From assembly GCA_028877005.1 (NCBI GenBank), contig JAGWPI010000243.1, forward strand, positions 1-9,204: a stretch of 9,204 bases of DNA. Reading direction: 5' to 3'. Of the stretch, positions 7,184 to 9,204 are shown in pieces (position 1 is the first letter of the stretch; every line of letters begins with the position of its first letter). This stretch comes from Bacteroidota bacterium (GTDB lineage: Bacteria; Bacteroidota; Bacteroidia; Chitinophagales; Chitinophagaceae). The translations under genes were made by a program, and so were the position numbers. A model generated the notes under the pieces. It worked only from the letters and a program-made list of their open reading frames with translations, did no database searches and was not told the origin of the DNA.

Positions 7184-8062
7184 ATGGCCGGTCAGTTAAA
7201 AGAAGTTCGTAACAGAATTAAAAGTGTACAAAGTACCCAGCAAATTACCAAAGCTATGAAAATGGTGAGTGCTGCCAAATTACGCAGGGCACAGGATGCC
7301 ATTATACAAATGCGCCCATATGCCCGCAAATTGCAGGAAATGTTAAGTAATATTGTGAGTAATATGGAAGGAGGCACCTCATTAGCATTGGCTGAAGAGC
7401 GTACAGTTGAAAAAGTATTGTTAATTGTAATTACCAGTGATAGAGGTTTATGCGGTGCTTATAACTCCAACGTAGTTAAATTAGCCAAACAAACCATTGA
7501 GGAAAAATACTTTAATCAGTTTAAAAAAGGGCAAATTACCATTTGGAATATTGGTAAAAAGGGATATGAAAGCCTATCAAAACAAGGTTATAAAACCAAT
7601 GAAGCTTTTAAAGACATTTTTTTACAACTTAGTTTTGAAAAAGTACAAGAAGCAGCACAAGCTGCAATGCATGCTTTTGAAAACAAAATGTTTGATGCCG
7701 TTGAAATTATTTATAGTGAATTTAAAAATGCAGCATCACAAAATTTTACAGCAGAGCAATTTTTACCCATTCCCAAAATACAACAATCGGGTGCACAAAA
7801 AGCCGATTTTATTTTTGAGCCTGAAAAAGAAATTTTACTTAAAGAGTTAATGCCCAAAATATTAAATACGCAGTTATATAAAGCTGTTTTAGATGCTAAT
7901 GCCAGTGAACATGGTGCAAGAATGACGGCAATGGACAAAGCCAGCGATAATGCCAATGAGCTATTAAAATCATTGAGAATTTCTTACAATAGAGCTCGAC
8001 AAGCAGCCATTACCACTGAATTAACAGAAATTGTTAGTGGAGCAGCCGCTTTACAAGGATAA
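7184..8062 (+). CDS. atpG: F1Fo ATP synthase gamma subunit
   Basis: AtpG is the central rotor shaft of F1. Its N- and C-terminal helices form a coiled coil inside the alpha3beta3 ring and couple proton flow through Fo to ATP synthesis at the inner membrane. The 292 residues match the usual bacterial length. Diagnostic segments are the N-terminal helix (residues 4-40, with RNRIKSVQSTQQITKAMKMV and AAKLRRAQ), the conserved ITSDRGLCGAYNSN at 83-96, and the C-terminal helix with ARMTAMDKASDNANELL (245-261) and ITTELTEIVSGAAAL (276-290). The start ATGGCCGGTCAG is the family's usual MAGQLKEVRNRI. It is normally next to atpA in the ATP synthase operon, yet here it stands between an unknown membrane protein and scpB. 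It probably has its own promoter at 7155-7162. scpB begins 36 bp after its stop and may be cotranscribed. Confidence 0.98.
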   Translation: MAGQLKEVRNRIKSVQSTQQITKAMKMVSAAKLRRAQDAIIQMRPYARKLQEMLSNIVSNMEGGTSLALAEERTVEKVLLIVITSDRGLCGAYNSNVVKLAKQTIEEKYFNQFKKGQITIWNIGKKGYESLSKQGYKTNEAFKDIFLQLSFEKVQEAAQAAMHAFENKMFDAVEIIYSEFKNAASQNFTAEQFLPIPKIQQSGAQKADFIFEPEKEILLKELMPKILNTQLYKAVLDANASEHGARMTAMDKASDNANELLKSLRISYNRARQAAITTELTEIVSGAAALQG

Positions 8063-8098
8063 AAAACATTATTTTGTACCCCTTAAGCAACATACACA

Positions 8099-8836
8099 GT
8101 GGAATTAAGTGAAATAATACCACATATTGAGGCACTTATTTTTGCCAGCGAAAAACCACTAACAGCTACTGAAATAGTTGAGCTGATTAATAATGCTTTT
8201 GGGTTTATGGAAGAACGCATCCATATAGAACAAGTTGAAGCTGCTTTAGAAGGCATTCATGAAAAATATCAATCAGAATTTTATCCTTTCGAGGTTTTGC
8301 AAAGTGGAGGCGGCTGGCAGTTCCTTACTAAAAAAATGTATCACAAAACCGTAGTTCAGTTAAATGGCGATAAATTTTTAAGACGTTTATCTAATGCCGC
8401 TTTAGAAACTTTAGCCATAATTGCTTACAAGCAACCTATTACTAAGGGAGAAATTGAAACCATAAGAGGTGTAAACAGCGATTACAGCGTACAAAAATTA
8501 TTAGAAAAAGAATTAATACTAATTAGTGGAAGAAATGAGGAGTTACCCGGTAAACCACTCCTGTATACTACTTCTAAAAACTTTATGGATTATTTTGGCA
8601 TTAATTCGCCCAACGATTTACCTAAAATAAAAGAAGTATTAGCAGAACAAGCTGTAGATGCCACAATTATTAAGCCGGAAGATTTTATTAGCGATACTAC
8701 CCACACTCAAGAAGAAACCGGCATCATTGTGGTAAATGCGCAAGGAGAACTTTTAGTAGATAATACCCCTTCAACCAATTCGCAATCACCTTCAGATGAT
8801 GATACAAAAGATGAAGTTGAACATTCTAAGGAATAA
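8099..8836 (+). CDS. scpB: segregation and condensation protein B
   Basis: ScpB dimers bind the kleisin ScpA and, with it, SMC to form the bacterial condensin that organises and separates chromosomes; it is cytoplasmic and nucleoid-associated. The N-terminal winged helix begins at once with IIPHIEALIFASEKPLT (6-22). The second winged helix holds the family hallmarks LSNAALETLAIIAYKQPIT (97-115) and EIETIRGVNSDYSVQKLLE (118-136), then ISGRNEELPGKPLLYTT (142-158) and the FMDYFGI motif. From about residue 180 a tail departs from the core fold and ends in an acidic, Ser-rich stretch (SDDDTKDEVEHSKE), probably disordered. The start is GTG at 8099: no in-frame ATG fits, and the homologous N-terminus begins exactly here. 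It sits 36 bp after atpG. Its partner scpA is not in the window. Confidence 0.95.
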   Translation: MELSEIIPHIEALIFASEKPLTATEIVELINNAFGFMEERIHIEQVEAALEGIHEKYQSEFYPFEVLQSGGGWQFLTKKMYHKTVVQLNGDKFLRRLSNAALETLAIIAYKQPITKGEIETIRGVNSDYSVQKLLEKELILISGRNEELPGKPLLYTTSKNFMDYFGINSPNDLPKIKEVLAEQAVDATIIKPEDFISDTTHTQEETGIIVVNAQGELLVDNTPSTNSQSPSDDDTKDEVEHSKE

Positions 8837-8872
8837 AACAAACAGCACGCAGCAATCTATTTCCCCAAGCTG

Positions 8873-8880
8873 TATCTTCG
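8873..8880 (+). promoter_or_regulatory. possible lysA promoter, -7 box
   Basis: TATCTTCG fits the Bacteroidota TAnnTTTG pattern with one mismatch (C for the last T). It ends only 4 bp before the lysA ATG at 8885, so if used the transcript would be leaderless or nearly so. The 48-bp scpB-lysA gap shows no terminator, so readthrough from scpB is an alternative way to express lysA. Confidence 0.3.
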
Positions 8881-8884
8881 TAAC

Positions 8885-9204
8885 ATGCAGCCACTTAATA
8901 ACCAAACCTTAATAGCAATAGCAAAAAAGTATGGCACACCGTTGTATGTGTACCATGCAGAAAAAATTAAAGCACAATTTCTTCAATTAACCCGTGCTTT
9001 TGAGAATACAAATACCCAATTTTTTTATGCCTGTAAAGCATTGACAAATATTAATATTTTAAAATACATTGGCAAATTAGGCTGCAATGTAGATTGCAGT
9101 TCAATAAATGAAGTTTTACTTGCCCTACATGCAGGTATACCCGCTAACAGAATTCTATATACATCAAATGGTATTGCATTTGATGAAATTGAAGCAGCAG
9201 TTGA
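8885..9204 (+). CDS. lysA: diaminopimelate decarboxylase, N-terminal part only
   Basis: The reading frame runs open from ATG at 8885 to the right edge (106 codons) and is cut by the window. LysA is a fold-type III PLP enzyme that decarboxylates meso-diaminopimelate to L-lysine, the final step of lysine synthesis. Visible signatures are IAKKYGTPLYVYHAEKI (11-27), the usual entry of this family, and FFYACKALTN (46-55), in which Lys51 is the expected Schiff-base lysine for PLP. The CSSINEVLLALHAGIP segment (71-86) and ILYTSNG (90-96) belong to the alpha/beta barrel. The C-terminal substrate-binding motifs lie beyond the window. Other fold-type III decarboxylases (ornithine/arginine, carboxynorspermidine) share this architecture, but the pattern fits LysA best. 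It lies 48 bp after scpB on the same strand, with no evident functional link to it. Confidence 0.92.
   Translation, partial: MQPLNNQTLIAIAKKYGTPLYVYHAEKIKAQFLQLTRAFENTNTQFFYACKALTNINILKYIGKLGCNVDCSSINEVLLALHAGIPANRILYTSNGIAFDEIEAAV

Noticed and set aside
7497..7850. 117-codon plus-strand frame inside atpG
   Set aside because: It is out of frame within the well-conserved atpG coding sequence and gives a Lys/Leu-rich, low-complexity translation typical of shifted reading in AT-rich DNA.

Overview
The window looks like ordinary chromosomal core DNA from a member of the Bacteroidota, most likely a Chitinophagales/Chitinophagaceae-type bacterium; that placement is an inference. Three things point to it. 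The DNA is AT-rich. SecA is 1101 residues long, with the extra N-terminal-half segments I associate with this phylum. Several genes are preceded by a TAnnTTTG-like -7 promoter box rather than by a clear Shine-Dalgarno sequence. I see no mobile element, CRISPR array, tRNA or rRNA, and no foreign-looking island.

Left part, minus strand (1-2866). A deoxyribose-phosphate aldolase gene (deoC) is followed by a complete aldehyde dehydrogenase gene and then by the start of a second, different aldehyde dehydrogenase that runs off the left edge. Read together, this is a deoxynucleoside/deoxyribose-salvage module. DeoC splits deoxyribose 5-phosphate into glyceraldehyde 3-phosphate and acetaldehyde, and one or both dehydrogenases would oxidise the aldehyde.

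Middle, minus strand (2897-6258). secA encodes the motor ATPase of the Sec export pathway. It ends in a strong intrinsic terminator at 2897-2940. The putative deoC promoter begins a few bases beyond that terminator, so the two transcription units are packed back to back. A 233-bp divergent spacer (6259-6491) separates secA from the rightward genes; it holds a probable secA promoter and a 21-bp near-perfect palindrome.

Right part, plus strand (6492-9204). First comes an unrecognised small protein with a signal peptide and several hydrophobic segments. It is followed by atpG (ATP synthase gamma subunit), detached here from its usual atpA neighbour and with its own promoter-like box; scpB (chromosome condensation/segregation factor, GTG start); and the first 106 codons of lysA (diaminopimelate decarboxylase), cut by the right edge. 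Apart from the deoC module, the genes are unrelated housekeeping functions. No clearly undescribed system is present. The most open items are the unknown membrane protein, the palindrome upstream of secA and the isolation of atpG.
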